Shown here: positions 36,468 to 49,200 of the stretch, piece by piece
Layout: every line of letters begins with the position of its first letter
How positions within the stretch are numbered: position 1 is the first letter of the stretch
Source: Plecoglossus altivelis
Taxonomy: Eukaryota > Chordata > Actinopteri > Osmeriformes > Plecoglossidae
DNA length: 64,000 bases
NCBI GenBank assembly: GCA_036571765.1
Contig: BROE01000001.1
Span: 9,881,518 to 9,945,517 of the forward strand
Reading direction: 5' to 3'
Notes under the pieces: model-generated
Database searches by the model: none
The model's input: only the letters and a program-made list of their open reading frames with translations
Told to the model about the DNA's origin: nothing
Program-made: the position numbers and the translations under genes

Positions 36468-36812
36468 TTACCTGACGCTGATTATCTGACGGAAAAGTCC
36501 GCAGAACAACACAACACAAACAGAGAAGGCGAGGAGGACGAGAAGGATCCGAGACAAAAGGACAGTTATCTGTGCAGCCCATTCGCCTGCAGCATTGACC
36601 TGCTCCCTCCATGGCCCCAGAAGTCTCATCTGCATTCCCTTTCTTGGGCGGCTTGTATGTGGAAGTAACGCCCAACGGCCACTGACTTGATGAGCTGAGT
36701 AGGGCTGCTGGCTCTCTATCTGACTGGCAGACGCTGGACTGGACTGGGCTGGACTGGGAGGGTGTTCTGAATAGGGGTCTGCTGACACAGAGAGAACTTG
36801 GAGCAAAGTCAT
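36468..36812 (-). CDS. Candidate small single-pass membrane protein, unrecognised
   Basis: I do not recognise this protein. From the first true ATG (36812) the frame encodes 114 residues: a Ser/Pro/Gln-rich N-terminal half, then a segment starting at an internal MQMRLLGPWREQV (about 36,635) followed by an uninterrupted hydrophobic helix (ITVLLSRILLVLLAFSVCVV, about 36,510-36,569) and a short basic tail ending QIISVR. The layout is that of a small tail-anchored or single-pass micropeptide. An ATTAAA lies downstream near 36,344-36,349. An overlapping minus frame (36,349-36,675) also ends in a hydrophobic stretch, which weakens the case. It may be a chance ORF. Confidence 0.25.
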   Translation of the reverse strand: MTLLQVLSVSADPYSEHPPSPAQSSPASASQIESQQPYSAHQVSGRWALLPHTSRPRKGMQMRLLGPWREQVNAAGEWAAQITVLLSRILLVLLAFSVCVVLFCGLFRQIISVR

Positions 36813-36859
36813 TGCTCGTATAGAAGGCTGGGACACACAGCTGCAGGCGGCTTTATGTT

Positions 36860-37233
36860 TGTCACCTTGTCACTGTGTTCCTCTCTGGATAAAAATGGTT
36901 CACCGTAAGTATGAAAAAAAGCATCAGGGTGCGTGATGAAACTACGTATCTTTCACAATATTTATGATTCCATGTACCAGTTGCTCAAAAACACATAAAC
37001 TCTAAGGATAACAATTTTGTCTTCACTTTATGGACAAAACATAACTTAAATAATTGTAACTAGTACAATGTAGTCCTAAATTATCAATGAAGGTTAATTA
37101 GCTTACATTAGATGTTTCGAGAGTGAATTCAAGTAGGGCATTTTTCAAAGTGCTGTTTCTTTCAGGGATCATTTCATATCCGGTTTGCCAGTCATGCAAA
37201 GTTCATGAAAAGCTGATTTAAATACATGCACTG

Positions 37234-37267
<34 letters not shown>

Positions 37268-37268
37268 G

Positions 37269-37320
<52 letters not shown>

Positions 37321-39740
37321 GGATATTAAATAAATGGAAAACATCTTAGTTATCATAAGTTCACACATCTCTTGTCATAAATTTAACCCCTCCAATTGGT
37401 GGAGGCAAAGGGCAGCTTGAGAGAGAATAGAAAAATACTGATCAGAAAAGTATTGATGCCCCCTGTGTCTCTCTCAAACAAAAGACCCATCCTGTCCTTA
37501 CCCCCACTGAGTTATTTAGCCATAGTTTCAAAACGCTTCCTAGTCAAACTTGAATATGGAATGAAGCACTGGGGCTTTGTGGCGGAAATATAATTAAGCT
37601 GGTGAAAGATGTTGAAGGTGAAGAATGGAGGATGACATCAGGCCGATTTCACACTTGGTACTGGGATGGCCTGGCCCAAGCCAGATCTTTGCCATGCAAC
37701 ACAGATCAAAGCTTGCTGCCACCACCAAAAAGGCAAAGGGGGATTTAAGTATGCTAATCTGCAGGACAAATATATTTTAATCTTGTTAGAATACAAGTTA
37801 ATGCCACAGCTCAAAGACTGAACTTTATATAGTTTAGGGGCTAAAGATCCATTTTCTCAAAAAAATTTAATGAAGGAGGTGGTGGCCTTGCACCATCGGA
37901 AATGTTTGTCTGATGAAAAAAAAAAAACGTCTTGGATGAATGAGCTATCGGCCTGGCTTGTTACCTGCGGAGCGGGTGCTTCTCATCTGAGGAGAAAACC
38001 AGAGACACAATATATATACTCCAGAAGCCTACTCAGCAAACTGAGCAAAGGCACTTATGTGCGTAGGAAATGAGCATTTAGTGGAGGAGCGGAGCTTGTC
38101 CCTCCACTGAGCTCCCTTCCCAACAGCACCTTGGTAACCCTTGATGTGTCATGAGCCTAAGCTGCAGGCCCTGACACCATGAGACAGCCAGGCACACAAA
38201 GGGAAGCTGCTGACACACTCGACTCACAATCTCAAACTTCAACTCACACTCGCAATAGTTTGTGTGCGGGGAACATTCAACAAGTCAAATACTTTGATTG
38301 TTGGATAGAACTAGGAAGAGGAACTGAAGGTATGAAGTGAAGTGATTTGAGGGATTCCGTGTTTATTCATCTTGGGCTTGAATTAAACCAAATGGAAATC
38401 TAAACTACATCAATCTTGTAGTTATTCAGACCCCAAGCAGACAAGCTTTTTATGCCACAAGCATAAAACTGATGCCATTTAGATCACTTGAAAATCTTCA
38501 GCGCTGCAGAAGTATGCTGACTACACACTAAACTCTACAAGAAATTATTAGAATGATCACCTCCAAAATATTCAAACTGTTAAAAACCACAGCAATCATT
38601 TTGTAGCCCCGCTGTCCAATTTGAACATTGACAATGCTACTGTCACTTTGATGAATCTTTACAGTATAGGAAGTTAAAAAAGCGTAAATGTGGTGGAGAT
38701 GATTTGGAACAAATATTCTGCGATCAGTTAGACTTGTTTGAGACTTTAAAGACTATAGTAGTTGTAGTCCTAATTTGTAGTACTGTGAGACTACAAATTT
38801 GTTCCCTGGTCTGATGGGAGACATTTGTGTTTGAGTTTAAAAGACCAAACTATTCATCCAACAGATGCCTCTTGCATGTCTGTATTTTTCTTCTACCTAG
38901 CCAAGGTAAATGAGTCATGGGTTTTTGTCACAACACAAAACCAATTTGTCATTTAACTATATCGTAAGGCATGTAAAAGTCACACAAGTGTGAATCTGCT
39001 CTTAACTGAATTCAATAAAATAGTCTGTTTGATCATTGACATCTATAAACATGTTCCAAACATGCAATAGGCAACACCTGAATTTGTTTGCAACATTCTG
39101 AATGATTTGTAAGTGTGAGGTGGTGTTGTTAAGCAACCCTGTTTATTAATACAATAAATATATATATAGACTAGAAGAGATATAAGCAAGACAAGTTACA
39201 GTTTTTTCCCTCACAGCAGCCGAGTTATTTTTTATTGCTGTGTATAGTGTGATCAGAAGATTGTTTTGTGATTTTACAGTTACAGATACAGCATTTATAG
39301 TTCAAATCTCTATATTAAGTATCTTTATTAGTAATCATTCCCTCTCTCTGAAGACATGGCCAATTCCACAATAAAAATTATAACCAACATTAAAAAAAAA
39401 CAACTATCTAGTCGACAGCAGGGAAAGTCCGTTGTCTTAAGTTTTTAATTAATTTGACGATTTTTTTAAATTATCAAGTTAAATATTAATCTGGATTTAA
39501 AGAATGGCAAGACAGAAGGGAAAATTGAAATATTTTCTTGTAATTGTATCAACTGTTCGAATAGAAGTTATAATGATGTAAACGTTTAAATGTAGGTTTG
39601 CATGAAATAAGTAACACAAAGATGTGTGACTAGTATTACAAAAATGGAACAGTATTATAGAACGTCTTTCATCGCACATCATTGTGATCTTCATTTCCCT
39701 CAAAGTGGCTTTTATAACAGCAGCCAACTGGCAATTCAAA
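36860..39740. other. en2-cnpy1 spacer, distal part
   Basis: AT-rich unique sequence apart from the CA microsatellite at 37,232-37,318. No gene seen. AATAAA hexamers on the minus strand (TTTATT on plus) near 39,140, 39,230 and 39,323 could serve longer cnpy1 transcripts. Confidence 0.45.
37232..37318. repeat. (CA)n microsatellite
   Basis: About 85 bp of CA repeat interrupted twice by TATACA/GTATACA. Confidence 0.95.
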
Positions 39741-39748
39741 AAGGAAAC

Positions 39749-39853
39749 TTTATTTGAAAAGGTTCAAGTTGATTGTCACAGATCATTACGCAAGGCCTCT
39801 GTGAAAGTGGATATCTAAAGTGGTCCCATCTTTGTAAACAATGTTACCTGTCA
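39749..39853 (-). terminator. Candidate cnpy1 3' UTR and polyadenylation signal
   Basis: TTTATT at 39749-39754 is AATAAA on the minus strand, about 100 nt after the cnpy1 stop codon. It is the nearest canonical hexamer; alternatives lie further downstream. Confidence 0.45.
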
Positions 39854-42800
39854 CTAAAGCTCCTTTTTCTTCAGTTTGGAGTCTTTACAATGATCTGCAA
39901 ATCAAAAACAAAAAATTACATTAGTGTTAAAATATAACACTACCCTGAATCCCAGTTTAACATGCTATCACTACACTTCACATTACAGCACCATCTAGTC
40001 TATTTTGCAATGTACTTCGTGTACGTGTTTACGGTTCAACGCTGATGACGTAGTGTTTATTGCAATGTCTACTATTCTGTTGTCGTCAAACCGTTGCAGT
40101 ATAAACAAAATAGAAAGTGAACCGTAATTTGAATTCTAATGAATTCTAATTCCCAATAAATTGGGAAATACCCTTAACATTTGACTGAGACAAGGAGGCC
40201 ATTAAATATGTGGTTCTGTAGTAAATCATCTGGCTTTAGTATTATGTTTGTTTTTGGTTTTTTTTGCTTCAAAGACTAAATTCAAATAGCTGTTGTGCTG
40301 ATGGATTAGAAAAGGTAAACAACAATCAGGTACGGTCTCAAACATATGGAACAAAATTTAGGACATCTGTTTGGTACATCTTTCTCCTCGCCGATTCTAT
40401 ACTCCATATTCCAGAGGGTTTTCAATGAAATGAAACAAAATGGCGGCGGAAAAATGAGTTATGCAATAGCACAGTACCCAAAACAATGTCAATTGTTTCA
40501 TGACAGCTAGGTAGTCACGTGTTTGAGGTCATTGTTAGAGAGAACGGGAGCTACTTGATATTTTGGCCTTCAATGTTTTCACAGAAAAATCTGAATTGTG
40601 AGTTGCGTGCTGTGCAAACGTTAACAGAGCTGTACATGCCACAACGTGAAAACAACAGGCTTGGTGTCAGGGTGAGCTAAACCAGAACATCATGTCTGAA
40701 AAAGTACCTGAAATCCTGTTGCATAACTTGTCAACCACATGGTCCGAGTTCTGAGAGAAGAGAGTGATGATATCATCCTCCAACTCCTCAACGATGGTCT
40801 CACACTTCAGGAGACGAGGAAAGAGAACAGCAGAGTTGAGGGGGAGAGAGAAACAGAGGAGAGAGAGTTCCTCATCCACAGATGGCAAAGCTAGGCCCTC
40901 CAAACATTAGAGGCACACAAGCATGTCGTTTATACAATGGTGGGCATGGTCGGCTGGATAGCGACGGCCATCTTTCGCTTGCCATACCGTTCGGCCATCT
41001 TGAGGGCTCAGGCTACAGCAACCAACCACAACAACGCCATATTAAGGTACTTTGTTATTTGAAACAACAGTAAAACCATCAGACAACCAACAGAGTCTGG
41101 TGATTGTCAAAGTGAAAGTGAGAACTACAGTATGATTTACAGTTCAATTGAAGTGGATTGCAAAATAATTTGGAATAATATTGGCATCAAATACAAACTC
41201 TACATAGATTAGGCAAATTAAAAGCTATTCTTTAGATATTAAAGTAATCAACATTTTCCAAAACAATAGAACTTAATAACGGTCTGTCCTTCAAAAACAA
41301 TAAAGGGATTACTTGAGACAGTGTGAATCAGGATTGTTAAAATTACTTTAAAATATATAAATAAACACTTAAATATATAACATTTATGTCACAACATTCT
41401 CCCAAGACAATATTGGGAACTACTTTTGAATTTCAAGAACTTCTACTTGACAATGAATGACATGGCTATGATTCTCACAAAAGCATTCAAACAAACCTGA
41501 TTTGATCAAATAATGCTTATATGCAACATAAGCATACATGTCTGACAATGTAAATCCCAAAATAATTTGCATCCAAAGTGAGTACGCTGTCAATAAATGA
41601 GTCGGACTTACAGCAAATTTCAAGGCAGTGGAACCGTCAGGCCCATCAAACTTGAAGTTGTTGAAATTAGGGAAATCCATTTTATTCCCTTCTCTGGGAG
41701 CGAACCTTCTGTACAGTTTCTCCTGGGTGTCTGGGTCCTCATACAGTGCATAGTCACTCATGCTGTTGCAAACCCCCTCCAACAAATCACTGAGGTGAGT
41801 CTCAGATCTAGCCAAAGGAACCTAGACCAATGCAATAGAAATAAACAAATTAAAACAAATCTAAAAAGACTTCAAATAAACAGGCTTATCTGTAATGACT
41901 TTGTCCTTAAGTCTGTGATTGGTTCCAAGAGACTGCATGGCATCCAGGTCACTTGTGTGACCCCTTACTTCCGATGGCTACGTGATCCACACAAACATCC
42001 CCAATACGCTGTAACTATGACATTTAACCTGTATCCCCTTCTCTTGTAGAGGCAAAGACCCCCTTTCCTTTCCCCTAGGAAACAGGACAAAACAGCAGCG
42101 CTAGTGGTGTCTAGACAGGTCAAGGTGCACTCTGCTTCGGCCCCTTTGGCCTGTCCGGAAGGGGGTAGGGGAAAGGGTGACAGAGGTGGGGGTAGTGGGT
42201 TGGGTGGGTGATGGAGGGTGGCAGGGGGAGTGGGAAAGCTTGGTTGAGGGACAGGGGGGTGGAGGGGGTAGTAGGGGGGGGGGCAGTGGGGAAGAGAGGG
42301 ATGAAGAGGGGAGGTTAAGGAACAGGAGGAGGCCTAAACAGCAGCCAAGTGCAGGGGTAAACAGCACAGTCTCATCCTTTGGTGCCTTTAAGGCCGTTCA
42401 TCCCCTCCACCCTCGAGTGATCAAAGAAGGAAGTCTTCCTTGTCAAGCCCGGTCAAAAGGTGCTGGGGTGAAGGGAAGGAATGGGTGAGGAAAAGGGAGG
42501 GGGGGGGGCATATTGCAGATGAACTGGATTTTGTTGCAATGTAGATATATCCCTGACCCTATTGTCCCCTTTGAGGCTCAGTATGGACCCTTCCGGCCCT
42601 CCTGATTACATTATAGAAGCATTTCCCCCCCTTCTCTGTTTTTATATCTGACTCTGGGTGACACAAAGGGGGCTTCCGTGGCTCACTGCCATCTGTTCAG
42701 CAGGGAGATAAAAAGGTCTTGGGGAATGGCCTGAACCTTGCCACACAATCTCTGCCTTTTCACTGTCAGGAAGCTAGTTTATTTAACCTTTATTTAACCA

Positions 42801-45392
42801 GGAAGGATCCCATGAGGTGGGAAAACCTCCTTTTGGAAGGGGGACCTGGCAAAGCAAGCCTGCAAAAAGGAATATATTAAGGCGGGTGTACCGCGAGCTA
42901 AAAGTTGAACATAGTGGGACTAGGCATTGTCAAGACCGCTGGATAGCATGGATGATGGCCTGAAGGACATTTTTTCTTTTCACCATTTCAATATCGACAA
43001 GCTGAACTGACGTACTTTAGAGGAAAGTTTAAGTACCAACAAAAAATGGTTATGATATACAACAACAAAGTACAATATTTATTCCATGAATATCAATTCT
43101 GTTGATGATGTGTAGTCTAGTACATAGTCATGAGATATTGGCTTGATTGAATTCAAATCTGAAATTAACTGCTCAGAGCAGAAGAAGAAAAAAGAAAAAA
43201 AAAGTGTCCCGCAAGAAAGATCTGGTTCTGCTTCTAGTCCTTATCATGCAATCCTGAAAATGGTTTGGAATTAAACTCTTTCCTCGGCAGTCTGAGGGCT
43301 GTGAAAGGGGCCTGTCAATCATTTCAGACTAAGAGAATGAGGAGGGGGGAATGGGCAGGCCTGCCAGAGAATAGGCTACTCAGGGATGCTATCCTCCATT
43401 GAATTCCCATTGGAAAACCAGCCATTATTGCGACACTGACGACAGGGCCTTTCAGTTTATTGTGCAAGCGATATGGGCCTATGAAAACACATAAATTAAT
43501 CATAATAAATGTAATAAACTCAAACATATTTGTGATGCGGTGTTCCGTTCGGGTACACAATTATACCAAAAGGGATTGTGGCAGGGATGTTCGGAAACAG
43601 AACAGAAACAGAAAACAAAAACCTATATTTTTCTGTTCTTAAAACCCCAATCAACGAAAGATTATACAGGCTGCCAACAAATCACCTAAACTTGCTTACG
43701 GGGTACAATATTGAAATTAAAGTTCAATGTCTAAGATGAAGTGTTACATTGTGTCAGGTTTCACTTTATGGTGGCAAACAGAGGCTTGTTGGAACCCCGC
43801 TGTGGAGAGAACAGAGAGAAAAGAGCAAAGAATTCAAACGTGCAAATCTCCCTGCTGATGTTTCTGAGCTGGGGCATCTATCTTTCTGTCTGATTCGGAC
43901 TGTCACAGACTGCTTGACTGGTGGGTCCCTATCCCGTCCAAACACTGACATCATCAGTGAGTCAAGAAGAACAGTCTGGAGCTGCATCTTTACTGGTTTA
44001 GCAAGACTGTTTGGCACCTACATTCTAGTGATTTGTAGAAGAAGAAGAAGAAAAAAAAGACAGATCATTCGTGTTTCTTAGAAACATAAGCCTTTAATTT
44101 AGCAATGATACTAAATTATATATCTAGTCACTAATGATAAATCTAATCATTTTGTTGTACTTAGGCACCCCCATCCCCTCCACACGTGCTCACACCCACA
44201 CAGAGCTTGAGGGCATAAACCAAATGGAATATGAGCAGGACACAAGGGCATAGGAACTGTAATTAGCATTTATTACCAAAATGAAGCCACTTTTAAAGGC
44301 TGCCTAATGAGAGAGTCTATGAATATGACATGCCCATCAGATCCATACCCTGTTAGGCTGCTCCTTTGTTTAGACAGGGAGATTCTTATTCTGCGCACAA
44401 AGACAGGCTTTGAAACATTTATGATTAACTTAATTCCATGTTGCATTACTTGTTACGAATGGAGCATTTGCGGTATTTCATATAATCAATCCCAATTTCC
44501 AATGGACAGGGGAGCTGGCCTTTTTTATTTGTTTATTTCTCATTATGCTATAATCACAAATGTACAGATTGCTTCCCAGGTATGTTAATGTCCCACGAAA
44601 AGGTATTTGTCTGTCAGGAAAGGAAGCATTTACCAACTGTCTAAACACCAGGCATGTTATTACCTATCAATTACAGTGTAAAAGGGGATTAACCCTGGAG
44701 ATCAATAGGTGAGCCAGACACCTAATAACTCAGTAGGTTTCAGTCCCAGGACACTAGTAGGTAGAGACTGCTCCTGGCAGGGGCTTTGAGGGATGAAGAA
44801 AGAGCTACAATACCTGGTATGGAAAATCCATCAGATACCAGACATGCAAATGTGTATTTAAAACTAACGGTTTCTAGAGAAACGCATGAAAATACATAAG
44901 AAAATATAAATGTGATCATGTAAGAGTTTTTTTTTTCCAGAGGACTGATCGAGTTAGAGTGTTCAGTGAAGTATGGAAGTATGACCCTGTACCTTTTTAT
45001 CAACCATGCTGCCATCTGGGTTCAGTCTGAAGCTCCCTATATGAATGGTCTTCTTTGGGTCCACTTGACTGATGGAAAAGTTCATCTCATCTACTATGGC
45101 TCTACATGCTAAACAAAACAAGATTTTTAAAAACAAACGTAAGTGGACTATTAAAGTGTTCCTGGTGCAACACTCAATGTTACCACACTGTGATGTATTG
45201 CACTTTGAAAAACAGGTTTTGGATATGCAGGACACAACTTTTTTTAACATGTGAAAGTGTCATGTATCTGACCATATGATTTCTCTTACCAGAACAGTAC
45301 ACAATGTCATCTCGTTTCGCCTCAGTTGTTGGTAGACAAATGGCAGACAAAGTCACCAGAGGAATGAAGATAATCCATGGTGCCATATTCAT
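39854..45392 (-). CDS. cnpy1: Canopy1, ER-resident saposin-like FGF-signalling regulator, 5 coding exons
   Basis: Exons (minus strand): 45392-45290, 45108-44993, 41821-41612, 40804-40708 and a 41-nt last exon 39894-39854; all GT..AG and in phase, giving 188 residues. Signal peptide about 1-25 (MNMAPWIIFIPLVTLSAICL), then the canopy domain with YCSACRAIVDE, SQVDPKKTIHIGSFRLNPDG, a central exon with YRRFAPREGNKMDFPN, FACETIVEELEDD and DKLCNRISDHCKD. Six cysteines in the saposin-like pattern are present. The last exon supplies a KKEL C terminus, a KDEL-type ER retrieval signal; without it the frame would run into FSDMMFWFSSP. Zebrafish Canopy1 promotes Fgf receptor signalling at the midbrain-hindbrain boundary, matching the en2 neighbour. 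An AG directly before AATATGAATATGG suggests an upstream non-coding exon. Confidence 0.92.
40805..41611. other. cnpy1 intron 3
   Basis: 807 bp of AT-rich sequence between the third and fourth coding exons. No other feature recognised; short plus-strand frames are not supported. Confidence 0.5.
41822..44992. other. cnpy1 intron 2 (3.2 kb)
   Basis: Contains a G-rich, purine-skewed block at about 42,150-42,510, an interspersed repeat fragment at 42,777-42,865, and a conserved-looking AT-rich stretch at 44,240-44,520. No coding exon was found in it; Pro/Ser frames over the G-rich block are composition artefacts. Confidence 0.6.
42777..42865. repeat. Degenerate interspersed repeat (TTTATTTAACCAGG family)
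   Basis: TTTAACCTTTATTTAACCAG followed by AAGGATCCCATGAGG and GACCTGGCAAAGCAAGCC matches, from memory, the widespread short repeat with consensus features TTTATTTAACCAGG, CCCATTGAGAT and AGGGAGACCTGGCCAAGA seen in many teleost genomes. Only this one probable fragment is seen in the window. Confidence 0.55.
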
Positions 45393-45889
45393 ATTCTATC
45401 AGAGAGATACGTGGAGGACAGAACATCAAGTTCACGATGGGTTTTTATAGAAAGCATTTTCTATTGAGCATGGCAGGATTCAAGTGCACATTCTGAGGCA
45501 AACGCAATTGGCTTGATTTCACACTAAATAACAAAACTTCTCATCGTGTAATTCTACCTAAGTGAGGCACTGTCCTTAATTAGACGTGTGTGTGTGTGTG
45601 TTTAACTGTGAGTGCCAACATGTCCTTAACAATGAAACTAAATCAATCATCACCTAAATATAGGTACACTAGTCACCCGCAGAATATGCCGCTGTGATAT
45701 GACAAGGGTGAACCCTAGTTTATTGCGTTAAGAGCGGAAAATGATCACAAACTAGAGAATGGCTCAATTGCAGTTCAGTATGACTTGGAGTTTAAATGGA
45801 CTGCGCATCGACAAGTACGATTACTTTTACAGCTCTTGCTTTACAAGTCTAACACCTGTGCGCTTACACACCTGACGTGTTTGCCGCTC

Positions 45890-46270
45890 TTACCTTTCAC
45901 GAAGGGAAGCAGGGACTCTACGTGTAGCCTAGACTATTTGTGAGGGACAAAAGTTGAATCAAACAGTTAAGAATGGAACAGTCGTCAGGTCGGACTCGAC
46001 AACGATTGGCTGTCGCCTATTTCTTACGGGATGGAATGTCTCCCATATAAAGTTCGTTTTGAAATCGTTACCTGCTTTGAATTTCGATCATATCGACAGT
46101 AGTCTTCTCACATACGTGCTAAGCTTCGGCGTCGCCACGTTCAGCAAGGAAACAGCTGCCCGCTGAGAATGACAGCGCTTTGAGCCAATGGTGTTGCGGA
46201 GGGAAGAATAGAAAGAAGTAAAAGGGAAAAAAACACGCAAGAAACTGTCCAATGAATGGACAACACACTC
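45890..46270 (-). promoter_or_regulatory. Candidate cnpy1 non-coding first exon and promoter
   Basis: A strong minus-strand donor (AAAG then GTAAGAG) ends an exon at 45894 and would splice to the acceptor just before the ATG exon (45,397 region). A second donor-like GTAACG lies near 46,070. Upstream, CCAAT-type motifs occur near 45,999 (GATTGGC), 46,184 (GCCAATGG) and 46,249 (TCCAATG). The region is richer in CpG than its flanks. Inference from motifs only. Confidence 0.4.
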
Positions 46271-49200
46271 GGCTGTTGTTGCTACATACCGACTGTGAAA
46301 TGACAAAGCCAGGGAAAGAGGTTGGACACTTCAATTTCGAGTGCATTCAAGATCATATTTCAGAAACTCTCATTTGCCAGCTTGTTCCGAATTTGAATTT
46401 GGCGTAGTTTGAATGGTCTGATGCGTCCAACTGTTTTCCTCTACTACGTTTAATAACTTAACCTAAAGTCAGTATCTTGACCTCCTGCTTTTGGGACCTT
46501 GTCAACCTATATTTTCTGCAGGGAAATATAGATAAAAACACTGTGTAACTTACACAGCCCGAGTCCTCTTTAGATCAAGAAGACATTAGTTCTAAACCAC
46601 TTCGGCACCAGAGTGGATGCCTGTAAGGATTAAGCCTACCCTTTAACCCCAATGCATTCAGTTAATAAATGAACAATTAGTCATGTTAGCTTATCTAAAT
46701 TGTTTTCCTGTGCTTTGGGATATGCTATTGTTTGTGTTGATTCAAGCATGATTGTTTGCATACTGGCAAGATCATCCTTACTCTTGACATTGGTTTGTCT
46801 CCTTTGTAATAAGAACCCTCCTGTACTACACAAAAGTGTTGACAAATAAGTTATATTCATAGACCAAATGTAATAAATGATTCATATGACCTGGTTTTAT
46901 TTCAAACTAGAAAGAGTTTTAATCCTAATACTTATACTAACAAGTGACATTATTTACTTTATGGGTTACATGGATTTTCTTTTCAAGATGACCTCCTAAT
47001 GAACCAACTAATGGATTTATTTCTGCACACATCATAAATTAGATCATAAATCCAGTACAGTAGTTTCAAAATGGCTGGATAGATAAATTGAGTTATTGAT
47101 TGAATCTTTTCCAGAATGTAAATGACTTCACTTTAAATAATGGATAGATGCTGTTCACAGTGGCCTAGTATCACATGAGAGCCAGACAGTGTTTGCACCC
47201 TCTACCTCTAGATATAGTGACAGGTGGTGTCTACACAGGGACATCTGACCTGTTTTCCTTTAGCAGAATGTTATCCATGGGATCATGTTGACAAAACAAT
47301 GGATCGACCTTCTCAGATAACCATCCTTTAATGTCCATGTGAATGTATAGATGTATGGATGGCTTCACTTGCAGAGTTGACTTACATGCAGCCTCACTTT
47401 ACACTGAGCTTTAAGCATGATCATGAAGTACACCTATATTGATAAACCAAAATCTTGCAATATTAACAAGCCTGAGCTGTAGTCTCTATGTTAGATGAGA
47501 GGCTGAACACTGACCTTTGCTTTGGTGAGCTGTGAGACTCAAACTAAGAGGTTAGCTGAACTTTTCTCCTGCTCCAACGGCTGTCAAAGCTAAGGGCTAA
47601 GCAGATAGTTATAAAGGTTGCATCTCTGTGTCCTCATGAAGCTGTGCCAGAACAAGGTCAGCCTAAACACACTACACGGCACGTTATCTGCTCCTGACAA
47701 ATCCACAAACAGGGATCACGTGCTTTGAAGAAAGCACACACAAACTCATTCAAACACCACTCTAGCACCGGCACTACTCACAGCGCATGCATCTGTACAG
47801 CTTGGTGGTTATATTTACTGGAGCCCATTAAAGATTTGAGCATCTGATGCATGGATTGTCATTTGGTTCCCTGCGCCAGACTAGGTGGAGATCGAACAAT
47901 GCTAGCCTTCACAGAAGCAAGTTGAAACTCTGGCTGGAGGACGCGATTTACACATCACGACGATATACAGTTGATGTGTGTCATCGCTAAGCTGAAGCTT
48001 TTGCAATGCTTGCAAAATGAGAAACAACAGGGCCTGGAAAGCAAACCACATAGACACGCTGAAGAAGACCACATCCACCACCACATGACATCCAAATCAA
48101 TAATTACCAAAGTGGTCATGAATTTTCAAGTGACCCCTTTACCATTACAATCACTGAAGATAACACCGCATTGGCGTTTTACAGAGGGGAGATCTCAGGT
48201 CTATTTCAGAGGGAATGGGGTCGGGGGCAGGGGGCTGGGGGATGAAGGATGGAGGGATAGAGGTGTTCAGGTGCTATTATATCCATTAACCCTCCTTTTC
48301 AGTTCAGCTATGTCCAAACGAAATGACAAAGTTTGTGCTGACAGTGTGTCAGCAGTCTGCCTTTCTCTGCCTATCCTCCTTGGCAAGTTCAGTTTTGACC
48401 TTGAGAGAAAGGTCTCGTTGGAAAACAGGCATTGTGTGGAAGACACCCACCGCCAATTATCAGTGACAGGTAATACAAGGGCATCTATCCAGGCCGGACT
48501 GAAAATCTGATAGAGTTCTACATTGGTGAAAAGATTATTGACCTTCTTGGAAAGGCATAAGGAGGCTTGAATGTGATGAGATAATTGTTGCTTCTGAACT
48601 TTTGTTTTTATGCTCTCAGAGGAAAATTTAATTCACCTGGAGATGGTGGAGAGAGATTTGTCAACTGTGGTCGATTTATTTTCTGTTACATGGTTATCAG
48701 GATGTGAAGCAAGGACACAAGAGATAAAGATGTGTCACTTCCTTCTTCCTGTCCTCTAGATTAAAAGTATTTTCTAGGCAGCATGAGGACACTTCCCTAC
48801 ATTGATGCTAATCAAAAGTCACTTCTCAAGTTTTGTTTGTGAAAGACGAAGAAATGTAATTATTTTGATGAACATATTTTTTTTATCACAGTATGATAAC
48901 CCTTTAATAAGCATCCATGGCTACACCAGCCATATTGTCTGTGTCTAGGATGAGGGGACAAAAAGAAATCGGCAGGGAGCAATGAAGGAGTGGCGAGGGG
49001 GAGCTGCGGGGGTGGCAGAGGGGGGAGATTGGGAGGGCAGGAGAGGGGGGGGGTTTTCGGGTGAGCCGACGGGAGGAGTTTTTGGGGTGGCAGAGAGGAG
49101 ATTGGGGGTGGGTGAGAAGCAATGGTGGTAGTGGAGCGTGGAGAGAGGGGGCGTAGAGGGAGATTGGTGTCAATACAAATGTGACAGCATAAAGCAGGTC

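Noticed and set aside
42101..42488. Pro/Ser-rich (minus) and Gly-rich (plus) frames
   Set aside because: G-rich intronic DNA gives low-complexity frames on both strands.
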